NCBI GenBank assembly: GCA_031002005.1
Contig: CM061921.1
Coordinates: forward strand, 148,337,283-148,401,282
DNA from: Vandiemenella viatica
Taxonomy: Eukaryota; Arthropoda; Insecta; Orthoptera; Morabidae
DNA: 64,000 nt
Reading direction: 5' to 3'
Shown: positions 1 to 12,683 of the stretch, piece by piece
How positions within the stretch are numbered: position 1 is the first letter of the stretch
Layout: each line of letters begins with the position of its first letter
The notes under the pieces: generated by a model
Databases searched by the model: none
Told to the model about the DNA's origin: nothing
Seen by the model: the letters and a program-made list of their open reading frames with translations, nothing else
Position numbers and translations under genes: made by a program

Positions 1-1760
1 AGATATTTAGCAACAAAGAAAGTAGAGGATTTTACTGAATATAAGAGGAAAAGAGCGATTGCTAAAAGAGAAACTCGGAAAAGGCACAGAGAACAATGAG
101 AGCGCTTCATCAACAATCTGGAAAGAGATGTAACAAGATCATCACCCACAACATTCAAAATTATTAAAAAGTTAAACACAGAAGTAAGACATGAACTAGA
201 CATTCAAGTAATAAACAAAGAGACATGGTTAAAATATTTTCAAGAGTTTTGGAACCAAAATTAAGCAGATAATGAACCAGTGGTAATGCCACTATAAGAG
301 ACTAACAGCCCAGATGACATTCACTACAAAGAGTTAGAATCAGTGGTGAAAGCCTGTAAAAGTAACAGAGCTCCAGGAGAGGATGGAATTCATATGGAAC
401 TTTCTAAAGTCCATAAAAGGACCTTTAAAGAACGGCTGTTGCACTTTATCAATAGGATCTGGACAGGGGAATACCAACCTCAAAGCTGGCAGAGGGTAAT
501 TGTCATCCCAATTCACAAAAAGGTGATGTGACATCAACAATTGCAATAACTATAGAGGAATAAGCTTGCCCAATGCTGGTTATAAAATTTACTCCAGCAT
601 TATTAAATCAAAATTGCAAAGATTTTATGAACCACTTCTTGTGGAAGAACAAAATGGGTTTCGGAAGGGTAGATCAGGTGCAGATGTTTATTTCACACTC
701 AAGATGCTAATTGAGAAAAGGAAAGAGTTTAATAAGGAAACACACATAGCATTTATTGATTTCAAAAAATCTTTCAATACAATCAACAGAATAAAAATTT
801 GACAAATTCTGGCAGAAAGTAACACCCTGCCACAGATCAAAAAGGAATTCCAAACATCTACAGCCACAATGTAATCACAGTTAGAACCGGACAACAGCTG
901 ATGGAATGGAAACCCATTAATCAAGGAGTAAGACAAGGGTGTTGCCTATCCCCACTTTTATTCAGCATATATATATGTATAAACAAAATCATTAGTGACT
1001 GGCGACAAAAACCCCATGGCAGAATCAAAATAGACAGAGAGACCAACCTGGATACATTACTGTTTGCAGCTGACCAAGTGCTTTTTGCTCAGTCAGAAGA
1101 TGATCTGCAGAGATCTTATATAACCTCCATATGACACCAAAAGAATACAACATGGAAATTTCCCTCAATAAAACCAAGGTTATGGCATTTGTTGGAAAAA
1201 CCCACAATAGAACCAAAATCTCAATAAACATGCCCATAGAACAAGTAGCAGAATTTAAATACCTAGGTTACAACCTGCTACACCCTAGAAACCGATATGC
1301 AACAAAAAACCACAAAATTCATGAAAGTTATAGGAATAATAAAAATCACCTTTAGAACATCTCTTGTTCAACAGCACACAAGAATTTGCCTATATAACAT
1401 CCTGGCTAAACCTACACAATTGTACGGCAGCAAGGCCTGGACACTATGCAAAGGTGTTGAGTGGAGACTAACGGCGGCTGCCCTGAGATGCGATTCATGA
1501 GGAGAAAAGCTGGCTACACATTACAAGACAGAAAGGGATCTGATGAAATCCTTAAACAAATCAAAATCAAACCAATTCTCCAAACTGTGCAAACCTACAG
1601 AAAATCTTTGGCATACCATGTACTATGGATGAAGATGGACTGGATCCCATGGAAAGTTCTCAAATACCATCCCAGATGCAGGAGAGATGTAGGAAGACCA
1701 CCAAGAAGATGGATTGAGATCGTAAGAGGCCACCAGGCCTAATACTAGACAGGAAGAAGA
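1..1760 (+). pseudogene. Decayed LINE (non-LTR retrotransposon) ORF2 fragment
   Basis: A reverse-transcriptase reading frame is spread over several plus-strand frames with stops and shifts. Visible in order: a pre-RT stretch (about 1-340); the RT entry motif APGEDGI near 370; NYRGISLPNAGYKI near 550; NGFRKGRSG near 655; AFIDFKKSFN near 750 (catalytic Asp block); RQGCCLSPLLFSIYI near 930; a damaged YADD-like motif (FAADQVLFAQ) near 1065; a thumb region ending in KYLGYN near 1260; and a C-terminal tail with VGRPPRRW near 1700. The motif order and tail resemble RTE-like insect LINEs, but I cannot fix the clade. An A-rich GAAGAAGAA tail follows at about 1750. The 5' end is cut by the window. The broken YADD and frame changes make it inactive. 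Confidence 0.85.
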
Positions 1761-3180
1761 AGAATACTTTTCATCAGGCAGTCGCTTGCTCCTATCTTGT
1801 ATCTTTTCTAGTTCTCTTTCTTTTATTATGTATTAGTTCTTTTTAGTTCAGTCATCCAGATATTACCATCAATCTTCAAAATCATAGTGCTATGCTTCCA
1901 AACTCACATTATTTACAGTGGTGTCTCCTCAGTGTTAACCTCACATATGTTATGTTACACTGGTGTTTGAGTTTATTTTTTAATTATTTTCACCACTGTT
2001 GTCCATTAACATTAACTTCTTTTTCATAATCGCTGCTTGTTTCTCATTACTTACTTGCCTTCATCTCTCTTCTATATACCTTCCATTTATTCGTCATATT
2101 TAATGTTACTCCAGTCTTCATTTTTCCCAATTAACTTCTCTGAAACACTGCCTTCTGCAAGTACATTTTCCTCTATTGCTTCACCTATTTCAATTCCATT
2201 AAAAACTCTTACTTCTTGATGTTCCATTTTCCTTTCATTCCATTCTATCTTTACCAAGTCAAAAATTTTATCATCTCATTGTCGACATGCATCATCCATT
2301 ATATTGCCTACCAAAGCATCAGTTGTCAGCCTCATACTTCTATCAAGATCATGTAATTCTTGTTCAGATACTCTTTTTTCTGAGTGTTTATGTTTCCATT
2401 TAACATTTACATTACTTCTTTATTTGAATAAAGCTACTCTTGCTTTTTCTGGTCACACTTTCTTCTTCTTTCTAATTTTTTTGATCATACAGCCTCTTAT
2501 ACCACTTGTTTTCACACCCGCATAATTTCAAAAAACCATTCTTTTCTGGACGGTACTCTTCTTTTTCTCCATAAAAATTCCATACATTTTTTTTGCTTTC
2601 AACCTGATGGTGTTCTGACAATGCATCCAGATACAGGGTGTTTGCCAGGAAACGATACCCAGCTAACATCTAGCCGATTTCATCTCATTGCAAAAGGCCA
2701 GCTCCCATCAAACATCAGCATGAATATCTTGCAACATTAAACAACAGCCCTCAATCAATGGTCAAATGAAGCAGTATAATGCAACTTTTTCCATTTTTAA
2801 GGCTGGTTTATTTTTGGTTTGGCTTGTTTGTGACTTCGGTCTCTTACAAATCAGTATCATGTGTGAACATGTGTTGAATTATGGTACGTATCTCGTGTTC
2901 TTTTACTGTTTCTTTCCACCTTTTTCTTGTTGTGTCCAGTGTTTTATACATTTCACCAATTGTTTTTACATCACTTTGTTTTTTTCCGATATTCCCACCA
3001 TTCAGTTGTTTACTCGTGGTACTGGGGCACAACAACGACCACGTGTCCCATGTTTATTTCTTGTATTCATCTTATATATTCTTCGCCCGTCGCTGCCTTC
3101 AACTTTGGTGAGTGATGTATCATTTTCCCTTTCCTTTTAATTCATATTGCCTAAAGCCGTTTCCTTTTTCTATAGTTTAA
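1761..3180. other. No gene recognised; C/T-rich on plus strand
   Basis: No convincing coding exon. The plus strand is pyrimidine-rich from about 2000 to 3100, so the minus strand is A-rich, as in antisense LINE sequence elsewhere in this window. Only short unrelated open frames exist (for example minus 2472-2669) and none carries a motif I recognise. It may be old LINE sequence. Confidence 0.35.
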
Positions 3181-3735
3181 AACAGTCAACTCTGGAGTTC
3201 AGAAAAATCAGATCAGTTCACTTTACTTCAGTTGTTACCGTATGAATTAAAAGTGGGTGTTTGGTGTGCGATCAGTGCTTCAAGAATTATAGCGCCCGTT
3301 TTCTTCCATGGAACTGTTAATTCCATACGATATGTCGAAAATATTGTGGCACCATTTTTCCAAGACTTTACCAAAGAAGAAAAATCATACAGTTATTTTC
3401 AGCAGGATGGGGCGACAGTTCACACCACTAGAAATTCGCTTGCTGCTCCAAATGAAGTATTTCATGACCATGTAATCAGCCATGGCTTATGGCCCACCAA
3501 ATTACCAAATTTAAACCCTAGTATCTTCTGTTTTTGGGTTAAGCTTAGGGGAAGGGTATATGAAGGAATTTCTCACACGTTTTCACAAGTGAAAACAAAA
3601 TCTATCAAGTAATAATGTTCATTGAGAGAGATGAAATCGAGCACAAGTCTCGAAACATACTTAAAAGATGTCAAATGTACACTATGCAAGAGGGTCAACA
3701 CTTCCAGCATCTGTTATAAGGTAACTCAATGAATT
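3181..3735 (+). pseudogene. Mariner/Tc1-superfamily transposase relic (DDE half)
   Basis: An open frame at 3232-3612 encodes the C-terminal catalytic half of an insect transposase. It shows KVGVWCAISA, a 'RYVENIVAPFF' block, and the second catalytic Asp in YFQQDGATVHT. The third acidic site, normally in a P-D-L-x-P-C-D type motif, has become PNLNPSIF, so catalysis is lost. Coding similarity continues past the stop at 3610 to about 3735. The N-terminal DNA-binding half and the inverted repeats were not found. It is a fragment of a different lineage from the mariner at 12.7 kb. Confidence 0.75.
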
Positions 3736-6400
3736 GTGTAATATTTATGTATGTGAGGCGTAATTATTTTTAAATGATAATTTTACTGTTAACACAGACA
3801 TAATAGACACTGAAAAATAGTGGGAGTCAATACTGTACAGGAAAAAAAAAATCTGTGCAAAATTTATAAGTGTAGAAAAGGGAAGGCCAGTGATAAATGT
3901 GATAAAACATATGCCCAGTGAATTAATTGAGCATTGTGGTAGTAACCAGCTATTGTTTAAGTGAAAATATTTGGTGTCAATGACTTCTAGTTTACTGACA
4001 GACCAGATTGATTTTACTCAGAAGTGGATGAGTAACATCTGTATTATGCCATTTGGATTTGTATTGAAACAACTTTTAAGAGAAATACAAGGAACAATTC
4101 TTTTGTTCCTGAGTGTAGAGTCAAGGGGAAAAATATTTGTGGGTAACCAAAATTTGGTTTTCATAGCTTATGGAAAAATAGGGGAATGTTGAATGAGAAA
4201 CATTGGGAGGGAAGGTGTTTCCGTTATATCACATTAGAAATTGTCTGTCGTGATAATTGTAGTACATGAGTTGCTTACTGGAAAGCATGTTATGTTAGGT
4301 GTGAATAGTGGTCAAGTAAACTATCTCATTGTGTCAAATGGACAGGGAAATGCAGAGGCTTACACCATATTTGGTGCTTATTTCACTGCATGCTGTAGGA
4401 AAGTTACAAAACCGCAAGCACAGTTTGTTTCGAGTGTCTGCAAAAATGAAGTATTTTTAAAGATATATTCCACTAATACTATAAGGCTGGACTAAAGATA
4501 ATGAACTATGGTTTTGATAGTCATTGTTTTCAGCAACCACTGGTGCATATTTGATTTTTATATTTTCTGTGTATATGTTGTATTATTATTATTATTATTG
4601 TTATTACTTTGCAACTTTGTGTTAGATTTTAGTTTTCATAAATATTTAATTTTATGGCTGTATCTGCAGAATTCATACAATTTGCAGCAAATATTATTGA
4701 TGTGACAATTTGGACAAAGGATATGGTAATGAACCAATGCAATTTTATAGTCGCATTTCAGAGTAATTGCAATTATTTATTTTTGGGCACTGTTCATTAT
4801 CTTGCATGTTAGGCCACTTACATTGTCGATAGGAAGTGAAAATTTACAAGTGTTCATGGTCAAAATAGGTTACAGAATTGCAAGCACTGTTTATTTTCAG
4901 TGTCTGCAAATATAAAGTGTTTTAAAGATTGTAATTCAATAATACTATGTAGCTTAACATTCTTAAGGGGAAAAAAAAGAACCATAGATTTTGGTAGACA
5001 TTTTTACAGCAGTCATTGAAGTACAGTTGTTTTTTTTATTATGTTGATGTATTATTATTATTATTTTTACTTTGTGTTAACTTTATGCTAATATGTAATT
5101 TTATAGTTTGGGGTTTGTGGAGAAGAAAAACATGTTCATCATTCTTTTTTCTTCTGGAAAAAGAGATGGGATGACAATGTAACTGATCCAGCCTGCAATG
5201 TAAGGAATGTAGGAAACACTTGTGCTGAGAGCTGGTGGATATGTTTTTCTATGTGTGCCTGTCTGGGGGTGAGGTGAAGGCACGAACATTGGTATGCAGA
5301 GGGGTATAGAGAGTGTGAGGGCCATTCATGGATGAACATGGACCTGAAATAAGCAAAAGAGTAACAGCTTTAGCTGATACTGTAAGCTGTCAGCTAAGCT
5401 GGACAAGCAGAGTCTTATTTGTCCTGAGGACCATTTGAAAGACTTTGGTTCCTTAAATTCATCGGTTGGTCCTTATGGAGGATGCTATTGTGGCATTACT
5501 GTTGCAAGTCTCAACAAAACATATCATGTTTGTGTCATCACAAAAGTAGTTATCAATTCTTTTTATTTATGATAGGAACTGGGACTGTAATCTAGCGAGC
5601 ATACTTGCTAAGATATAGGTTTCCAGAATGCGGGGGGGGGGGGGGGAGGAGCCACAGAATGCCCGGTGATCGTTACCACAGCTCTACCCCATTAGACATA
5701 CTATGTCTTCTTCACCACCTTTTAGAGTTGAAAGCCTTTATTCTAACATCACATACTTGGCGAGTTTCCTCTGAGACATTATTGTTAGTACTAAGAATCT
5801 GCAGTGTAAATATCAGCAATCCTGTAATTACTCAATGTAGTACTTCTAGAGTAAGCTTTGGTAATGAAAAATGATGCTGCTGCCAAAAAATATTTTAATG
5901 TTATGAATAAATCAACAGTTTGGTTCAAGTATTGCAAAGTGTATCCCAGTATAGCACATCAAACATTTGACTCCTGATCCTCACCTACTCACTGTCCTGA
6001 CTGCAGTTTTTGGGTGATTTGTTGTAATCATCAGTGCCAGTTGTTCCCGATTAGTGGTACATGTACCCCCAGGGGTACATAAAGCTATTTCAAGAGGTAA
6101 TCTCTTGGCTAAGGTAATCACTGCAAATCTAGGAAAACTGTTTTCATTTTTAATCATTTCAGCTGTAAGTGGTACTTGATGTTGAGTTGTTTCTTGGAGT
6201 AGCACCTGATAAAAACTAATTGGGAACCATTGATCTAGGCAAATGCTGCGCCACTCCCTAATATCACCCTTATAAACAATACATTTCAAAAAACAAAAAT
6301 ATGATGATCATACAAAATGTAAGTTACAATTTTCTCAGACGTATCGCTACACAGACATTCCAGTAAGTTAAATGCTTCAGATCTCACAAATCTGTTACTT
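3736..6400. other. Non-genic stretch with simple repeats
   Basis: No exon or transposon motif recognised. It holds a short ATT-rich microsatellite at about 4580-4605, a second near 5050-5065, and a 15-G homopolymer at 5632-5646. Open frames here (for example plus 4241-4495) show no family motif and look random. Confidence 0.5.
5632..5646. repeat. Poly-G run (15 G)
   Basis: Fifteen consecutive G residues, flanked by AGGAGCC on the right. It is directly visible. Its length may be unreliable in an assembly. Confidence 0.9.
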
Positions 6401-6592
6401 ACTTGGAACCATCAGACATGTTAAGAACAGATTTTGATCCCCTTCATATATGTTGAAGGGTACACAACATATATGTCTGTGACATAGTCGTTTCTCGAAA
6501 TGCGCCCTAGTTTTGAAGATATTTGCATGCAAATAAACAAAAAATTCCAATTTTCTGGTATATAGTAGATTATTGCTTCATGTTATGAAATG

Positions 6593-6655
6593 GCAGTGTG
6601 GTCTATGCAGTAGAGTGTTAGCTTCATAATATTCTCACCTGAGTTCAAATCCCCT
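6593..6655 (+). repeat. tRNA-like core in left foldback arm
   Basis: The segment has an A-box-like TGGTCTATGCAGTAGAG, an anticodon-loop-like TTCATAA (CAT in the anticodon position, as in tRNA-Met), and a B-box-like GAGTTCAAATCCC at 6641-6653. The stems pair poorly, so this is not a working tRNA. It looks like a degenerate pol III promoter inherited from a tRNA. Confidence 0.55.
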
Positions 6656-7471
6656 CAGAATTAAACATTTTTATTTATTTTTATCTTCAGAAATTGTCAA
6701 GCCTGACTTTTTATTTTGCTTAAACTTCATTTACGTACTTTTATTCCGTGAAATAATATTTATAACAAATCATATTACCTACAATTCAGTGTCATTTTTT
6801 CCCCTGAAATTCTTTGTTTTGCAATGAGTTCATGGGTCTGCCGACAGATTGTCTTTTCACAATACAAATCGGCCGCACACCCTTGAAAACTTCATTGTAA
6901 TCATACGTCAGGAAAGTCTCCATTCTTACATTATTTTTTCATTTTTTGTTAGTAAGTTGTTTTGGTGCATTTACAATTGAAATAGTTACTATCATTTTAT
7001 TACTATTATTTTATTTATTTCATATTCATAATTTCTTTACTTGTATATCATCAAGAGGTATTTTAAATGAAGATAGAAAAAAAAATGTTTCTACTCTCGA
7101 TTTGTTCCAAGAACGGTGCATGTAAATGGTTGAAAATAAAATAGCAGGCCTATCCATGACGAAAAATGGAGCTCAACAAGGAAATGGTAGAACAATTGAC
7201 AAATGCTTATAAACATTGCAAAATTCTTGTATCACATTCCAGTTTACTGGCAGATTCGCCTCTTGACTTAATTTCATTTTATATGGGCTAGGCATATTAG
7301 GACGCCATTGTTGATATATGGTCCAAAATTGTGTATCTGTTATAAGCAATGTGATTCGTTTTAAATTTTATTTTGCGCAATAAAAGTGTGTAAATGAAGT
7401 TTTAACAAAATAGATAAGTCAAGCTTGACAATTACTGAAGATAAAAATAAATAAAAATATTTGATTCTACA

Positions 7472-7533
7472 GGGATTTGAACATGGGTCAGAAAATTATG
7501 AATCTAACACCCTTTCGCATTGACCACACTGCC
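7472..7533 (-). repeat. tRNA-like core in right foldback arm
   Basis: On the minus strand this repeats the left-arm arrangement: GTGGTCAATGCG (A-box side), TTCATAA (anticodon-loop-like), and TGTTCAAATCCC (B-box-like). The two cores transcribe towards each other. Confidence 0.55.
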
Positions 7534-7725
7534 ATTTGATAGTACGGGACAATAACTTACTTTATACCCATCATTTAGAATTTTTTTGTTTATTTGCATG
7601 TGAATATCTAAAACACTAGGGTGCATTTTGAGAAGGACTGCACCACAGACATATATGCTGTGTACCCTTCAACATATATGAAGGAGATCGAAATCTGTTC
7701 TTAACATGTCTGATGGTCTCCAAGT

Positions 7726-8569
7726 TAGATACAGGTAGGGCACATGTCCCCCACCTCATGACTCATGCTGGTCATCTGTGTAAATGGATTGCTAGTCTTC
7801 TCATGACCCTATGTGGCTGTATCAATGAGGAAAAAATGATAAATGTGAAAGTAGAATAGTAGGGAAATTAACATGTAGGCAAATACTTTAAGAGAAATAA
7901 AAACAATTTTAATGTGCTTATACCTGTTAGTGTTTGTGCAATATTTTGAGAAGTAATATTTTGATTATTGTTTTGTCAGGAACCTGTAACCTACAAATAA
8001 AAGATGATATTAATCCAGTGCCCTCCCCTATCCATAGATAATTTTAAATTTTCTAAACTTACAATGGTATAATTCTCGTTGTAATGTGGTAGACATAGAA
8101 TGTAAGAGAGCACCTGCATTGCTAACTAACTGTATGGTGAGGAAGTATTTCCCTATCTTGTGTATAATGGATGCCACATATCTGATAGAGTATTAAGCAG
8201 AAATACTTTTTGGAAGTTATAACTACCAGAAATTCTGTATTTCATAAAACCATTAATACACTGTGTGGTATTTAATAAATACATATAATTTTAAAAATCT
8301 TATTTCACTCAAACACATAGCACTGCTGGAATTGCAACAAGGATTCGTAAGTCCACATGATTACCAACCTGTTGATTATTCGCCATTGGAATGCACATAA
8401 CTAGTTTTGGTGCAAAACACCCTCTGCCACCTCTTGTTTCCTGCCAGTATTCATTTCTGACTTAATTTTTTATGGGTGTCATTGAATGCTGATCAAGCCA
8501 ATACTGGCATAAAATAATTGTCTGCACACATTGCATTAAAGTTGGAAGTGGTTGGGTTTGTCAAGATTT
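7726..8569. other. No feature recognised
   Basis: AT-rich sequence without a convincing ORF, inverted repeat or SINE signature. Confidence 0.5.
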
Positions 8570-9750
8570 CTATCTATGATGAGATTCTTTTGCCGGTCTT
8601 CGTCAGTCATGGAGATGCTTTTCTATAAAGTTGTTCCAGGTGTTCAGGTCTATATTTGTGCTTTTCATGGTCTTTTTGAGTGAGTCTTTGTATCGATTCA
8701 GGAGGGCATCATGAGTTCTTTCAACAGTGCTGAGCTCACTATAAAATTTTTTGTTGAGGGTGTCTGTTGTTGCCCATACACTGAACATGTTCAATACATC
8801 TCAAGTTGGTGACTAATGATAAGGACATCAATGCTATAAATTTGTACCTTTTCCAAAACCGTAACACTGGCCATGAAATTGTATCATTTGATATTTGCAA
8901 TGGAGTGCAAGTGCTGTTGGTCAAATTGCTCCCTTTTAATTAGTGTCATTGCACAAAAGGGTCGCTTTCTCAAATCCTTACAGTAATGCAGAGACAACAG
9001 GTGCGTATACCAGCAGCTTGGTGCATACTTTGAAATCTTTATTCAAGAAAACCTGGTAGGAGAGACGTCCATATGCCATGTGTGCTGCATAAGTTCTGGT
9101 TTCCACATACTTCTCAAAGGTACACCATGTAGAGTCATTGCTCCCAAGGTAGGAGAAGGGCTCAAGGGTTGTACCTGAGATTGTAACTTCAAATTCTGGG
9201 AGAGTAACTCCAGGGGCAGATTGCTCTAACACTTTGGCTTTCCAAGTGTTGATGATAAGGCCAAGTCGACTGTATGCACTCCTCAAGCAGTTAACAGATT
9301 GTTGAATCTGCTCTGGAGTAGGTGCTGGTGATGTGTTGTGACCTACAGTTCAAGAGCGAGTTGTTGTGCTCCTTCTAGTGTGTCACAGTGTCTTGGCTGA
9401 CAGTAAGGGTAGTGGTGTTATCAGCTACTTTCAGTGAGACAGATGTGGAGTGAGGTCTCTTTAATTCCTGCATGAAATTTTTGAATATCCCTAGTGCCTG
9501 ACATGATTTAGTTTTCCTTGGCTTTTTGTTGCCACCGGTTTTCATGATTTTTCTTATTTCTATCGGACATTTCCACTTATGACCCAGAAACCATTTGTTT
9601 TTCATTCTTATTTTTTCACCCTGGAAGATGGATCTTGAGCAAGAAGTAGACAAGCTTCCTATTTCGAGAGTCAAAATTTCATCATTATTGTCATCAAACC
9701 AGTCTTTTCTTTTCAGCCAATTACTTTTTTTGCTGATTTTATAGTGACAC
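8570..9750 (-). pseudogene. Internally deleted LINE relic, antisense
   Basis: Minus-strand frames carry pieces of a LINE ORF2 with the RT core missing. From 9750 to about 9375 there is a pre-RT segment (WFDDNNDEI, KNKWFLG). From about 9290 to 8978 there is the post-RT segment, with RLGLIINTWKAKVLEQ, FSYLGSN and a thumb-like stretch. From about 8924 to 8600 there is the C-terminal tail, including RYKDSLKKTMK and IDLNTWNN. The RT palm with its YADD motif should lie between the first two pieces but is absent. This family differs from the LINEs at 1 kb, 10.6 kb and 48 kb. Confidence 0.7.
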
Positions 9751-10540
9751 TATGAAGTGTGGTCCATTATAGCTCCATATCATTTGTATTGGCTGGACTG
9801 TTGGTCAGCTGTTCTACTGTTGTGAATTGCAGAGTAGAGAGGTAGATATTTTGGCATTATTAAATCACAATTGAGGTTTTAGAATTGAAATTTATGTAAT
9901 TTTTTATGCTTAAAGTTGAGAGCAGTTCTGGTCAAGTAGAAATATTGATTGGTATGGAAAAAGTTTCATAATTCAGAAATATTCTTAACAGTAAATTAGC
10001 TGTTCTAATTGAAGGGAAAGAAATATTTATCACACAAAATCTGCAGTATTTAGTGTTAACTTGGAATGCATTAATATGATCCCCGGATAATAATGTTAGT
10101 ATGATTCATGGAACAATAATGTGCAGTAATGACAGTAATTACCAGAAATACAAAGAAAGTATTGTTCCTTTATACCTACTTGATTAGTTACATTCTTGGA
10201 TTGTGGAGGAAAGTAGTTCCAGTAGTACTGCAATTGCAAATACTCCTGCATTGAGGAAAATAAGAATAAAATAGGCAAATAAAATTCATTGATAGGCTTT
10301 AACTGGGTACAGAGTATGAGAGTAGTGTGTCTCACTGCAAACATACTTCATATTATCTGATCACTTACTATAAAAGATTGTTTTATGATGCAAAATTGTT
10401 TGTCAGGGCACTGCCAATGGATTTTTTTAAAAATTAATACCCATCTGTTCTCTAAAATATGGAAGTATTATTGGTTGCCTGTGAATTGCATGTGCCTTGT
10501 AGTAATGAGAATTGCTTTATTTCATTACCTGAGATGTATT
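9751..10540. other. No feature recognised
   Basis: AT-rich non-coding sequence between two LINE relics; no motif seen. Confidence 0.5.
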
Positions 10541-12408
10541 TACATCTACATATATACTCTGCAATTCACAAAATTTTTGGTTGACAGAAGGCACCAAAAA
10601 TAATCTCTACTCTATGCATTCCAGTTCCGAATGTCATGGGGGAGAAAGAATTCATATAAGGATCAGTGCAGTGCCTTATTTCTCTAATATTATCTTTCCT
10701 GTCATTGTGGCCCAAATAGGTCGATGGATGAAGTATTTCATTGCACTTGTAAATGAAAGTGGGTGCACGCATTATTACCAATAAGTTCAAATGAAACCTA
10801 TGAATCGGATCCCAAATGGCACAACAGGAGTCCAAATGTGTTCAATTTAGAGTTTATTTTTTTCAAGATTCCACCTATTGATTATAGCCTAGAATTAACC
10901 CATGCCTGAATTAATGTGCAAGTCCCATTTCATGTTGCTTTGTACTGTTATGCCCAAATAGTTCACGGAATCAACCATATCAGTTACTGAACTGTTTACT
11001 TTGTATTTCTGGAAAAAAGGATTATTTTTGTTAGTTATGCAAATTGCCTTGCACTTTTTATAATTTAGTGTAAGTTGCCATTTGTCACGCAATACCAAAA
11101 TAACATTCAGATCACACTGAATTTCTGGGCTATTGACCAAATTCCTTGCATCCCTATAGATTACTGCATCATCAGTGAACTACCTTAAACTAATATTAAA
11201 GTTGTTCCTGAAGTTGTTTAATAAAATTAAGAAAAGAAGTGGTCCTATTTTATTTCCCAGAGGGGCACACAATGTAACATCTATAGTAGAAGAGCCTTCC
11301 CCATCATTAACGACATACTGTAACTGACCAGTTATAAAAGCCCTTATCCATTCACAAAACTGTTCTATTATACCATACACTTTAATCTTCACTAAAAGGC
11401 AATTTTGTGGCACATAAAGCTTTCTGAAAATCCAACAACATTGCATCAACTCATGAACCTGCATCAATAACTTTCATTACTTCATATAAATAGGACAAGC
11501 CTGTGTTCCACATGATCTTTTTTTCTTGATATATGTTTTGCTTCAGTGTAAACAAATTGTTTTCATCTAGAAAATACATAATGTTCAAGCATACAATATG
11601 CTGCATAATTCTACTATAAACAGATATTATAGCTATGGGTCAGTAGTTCCTAGGATCCTTTCCATTTCCTTTCTTGAAAATCGGAGTTACCTGCAAGATT
11701 TTCCAGTCTTTTGTAAGTCTTTAAAGTATATATCAGATTGAAATAATCAGATTTCAATCACATACTCTTAAAAATCGCTTACTGGCCTTCTATCGTGACT
11801 TGGTGTTTTCTCCCACTTCAGGAGCTCTAATTGCTTTATTATACCTGCAGTATCTATACATAATGAATCCCTCTCTAACTACACTGGATGGAAAAATGGG
11901 TATGCTATCCTTATTTTCATCACTGAATGAATTTTTTTAATTCTGTGTTAAGATCTTTAGCTTTATTGCAGCTTTTGTTAATCTCAAATATATCGTAAAT
12001 TAACACTGGCATATTGTTTTCACTACAACTGGCTTTGTATATAAACGACCAAAATTTTTTGGGTTTTTTGTGAAGTTCTTTTGAAGAGAGTTGTACAAGA
12101 ATCCCCTTTTGTAATTTCTCAGAACTAGCCTGCTGGGGAGGGAGGGGGGGAAGGGTTGCCAACTAGCAGGATAACAATTGTGAAACTGAGTCAGCCCCTG
12201 ACAATATGTCAAACCAGTTGGACAGTTGAACAAGCCTTTAAGCCTGCTTGACTGTCCCCACATATGGCTTTCATATCTGGAAACCATACACCAGTTACTG
12301 ACAGGTCACTGTAGCATAGCCTCCCTCCTCTCAGCCTGGGCTGCAGGTGCAGTAGTTGATATTCACACAGCAATCACGGTCCCTTGACAAACTATCTTCC
12401 TTTTTCAC

Positions 12409-12447
<39 letters not shown>

Positions 12448-12683
12448 TTTAAATAGTAAGTCAAACAGAGAAGTAGATGGAAGACTTAGTTCTACACTCG
12501 ATCTTCACAGTGCATGATCTTGCATACAAAACTGAAAGGGAAATAAATTCAAAACTACTGCTATTAACGGTCACTCGACTACTACTTCTGAGCACTGATT
12601 ACAAACAGTGAGAAATCACAGATTAAATTAAGCAAGTCTGCACCGTTACAGGATATGTATAATACCAAGCTGAGCTATTGCTA
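10541..12683 (-). mobile_element. CR1-like LINE, copy 1, internally deleted, antisense
   Basis: Matches the copy at 50.9-55.0 kb. The 3' end lies at about 10541, with the same TACATCTACATATATAC microsatellite-like terminus. Minus-strand relics in order from the 5' side: pre-RT sequence near 12160-11920 (KPKKFWSFIYK), RT block near 11467-11180 (GPLLFLILLNN), a YLGITVQSNMKW block near 10960-10900, and a C-terminal block with YLGHNDRKDNIREIR near 10700. Around 12130 the pre-RT part is joined directly to ORF1/5'-UTR-like sequence, so the endonuclease and most of ORF1 are deleted. The 5' UTR continues after the mariner at 13986. An (AT)n run sits at 12411-12444. Stops and shifts make it inactive. 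Confidence 0.8.
12411..12444. repeat. (AT)n microsatellite
   Basis: A run of alternating A and T of about 34 bp followed by poly-T, within the decayed CR1-like LINE 5' region. Confidence 0.9.

Larger units (their letters stand above)
6401..7725. repeat. Foldback element: long inverted repeats with tRNA-like arms
   Basis: The left arm (about 6401-6790) is matched, as reverse complement, by the right arm (about 7330-7725). Landmarks pair in order: ACTTGGAACCATCAGACATG at the outer end, a CATATATGTTGAAGGGTACA block, ATGCAAATAAACAAAAAA, a tRNA-like core, and TTTTTATCTTCAG further in. By eye the arms are roughly 80% identical with small indels. The ~540-bp spacer (6791-7329) has no ORF. Each arm carries A-box-like and B-box-like sequence, so the unit is either a foldback/MITE-like element or two copies of one tRNA-derived repeat facing each other. 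No protein-coding capacity is seen. Confidence 0.8.

Noticed and set aside
2766..3140. 124-aa hydrophobic plus-strand frame
   Set aside because: Pyrimidine-rich DNA; no motif, and overlapping frames of equal quality exist.
4508..4705. 65-aa hydrophobic frame near a Leu run
   Set aside because: The Leu run is the translation of an (ATT)n-type microsatellite.
6593..6655. Possible tRNA-Met gene
   Set aside because: Stems pair poorly and the sequence is duplicated in inverted orientation inside a repeat; a repeat origin is more likely.
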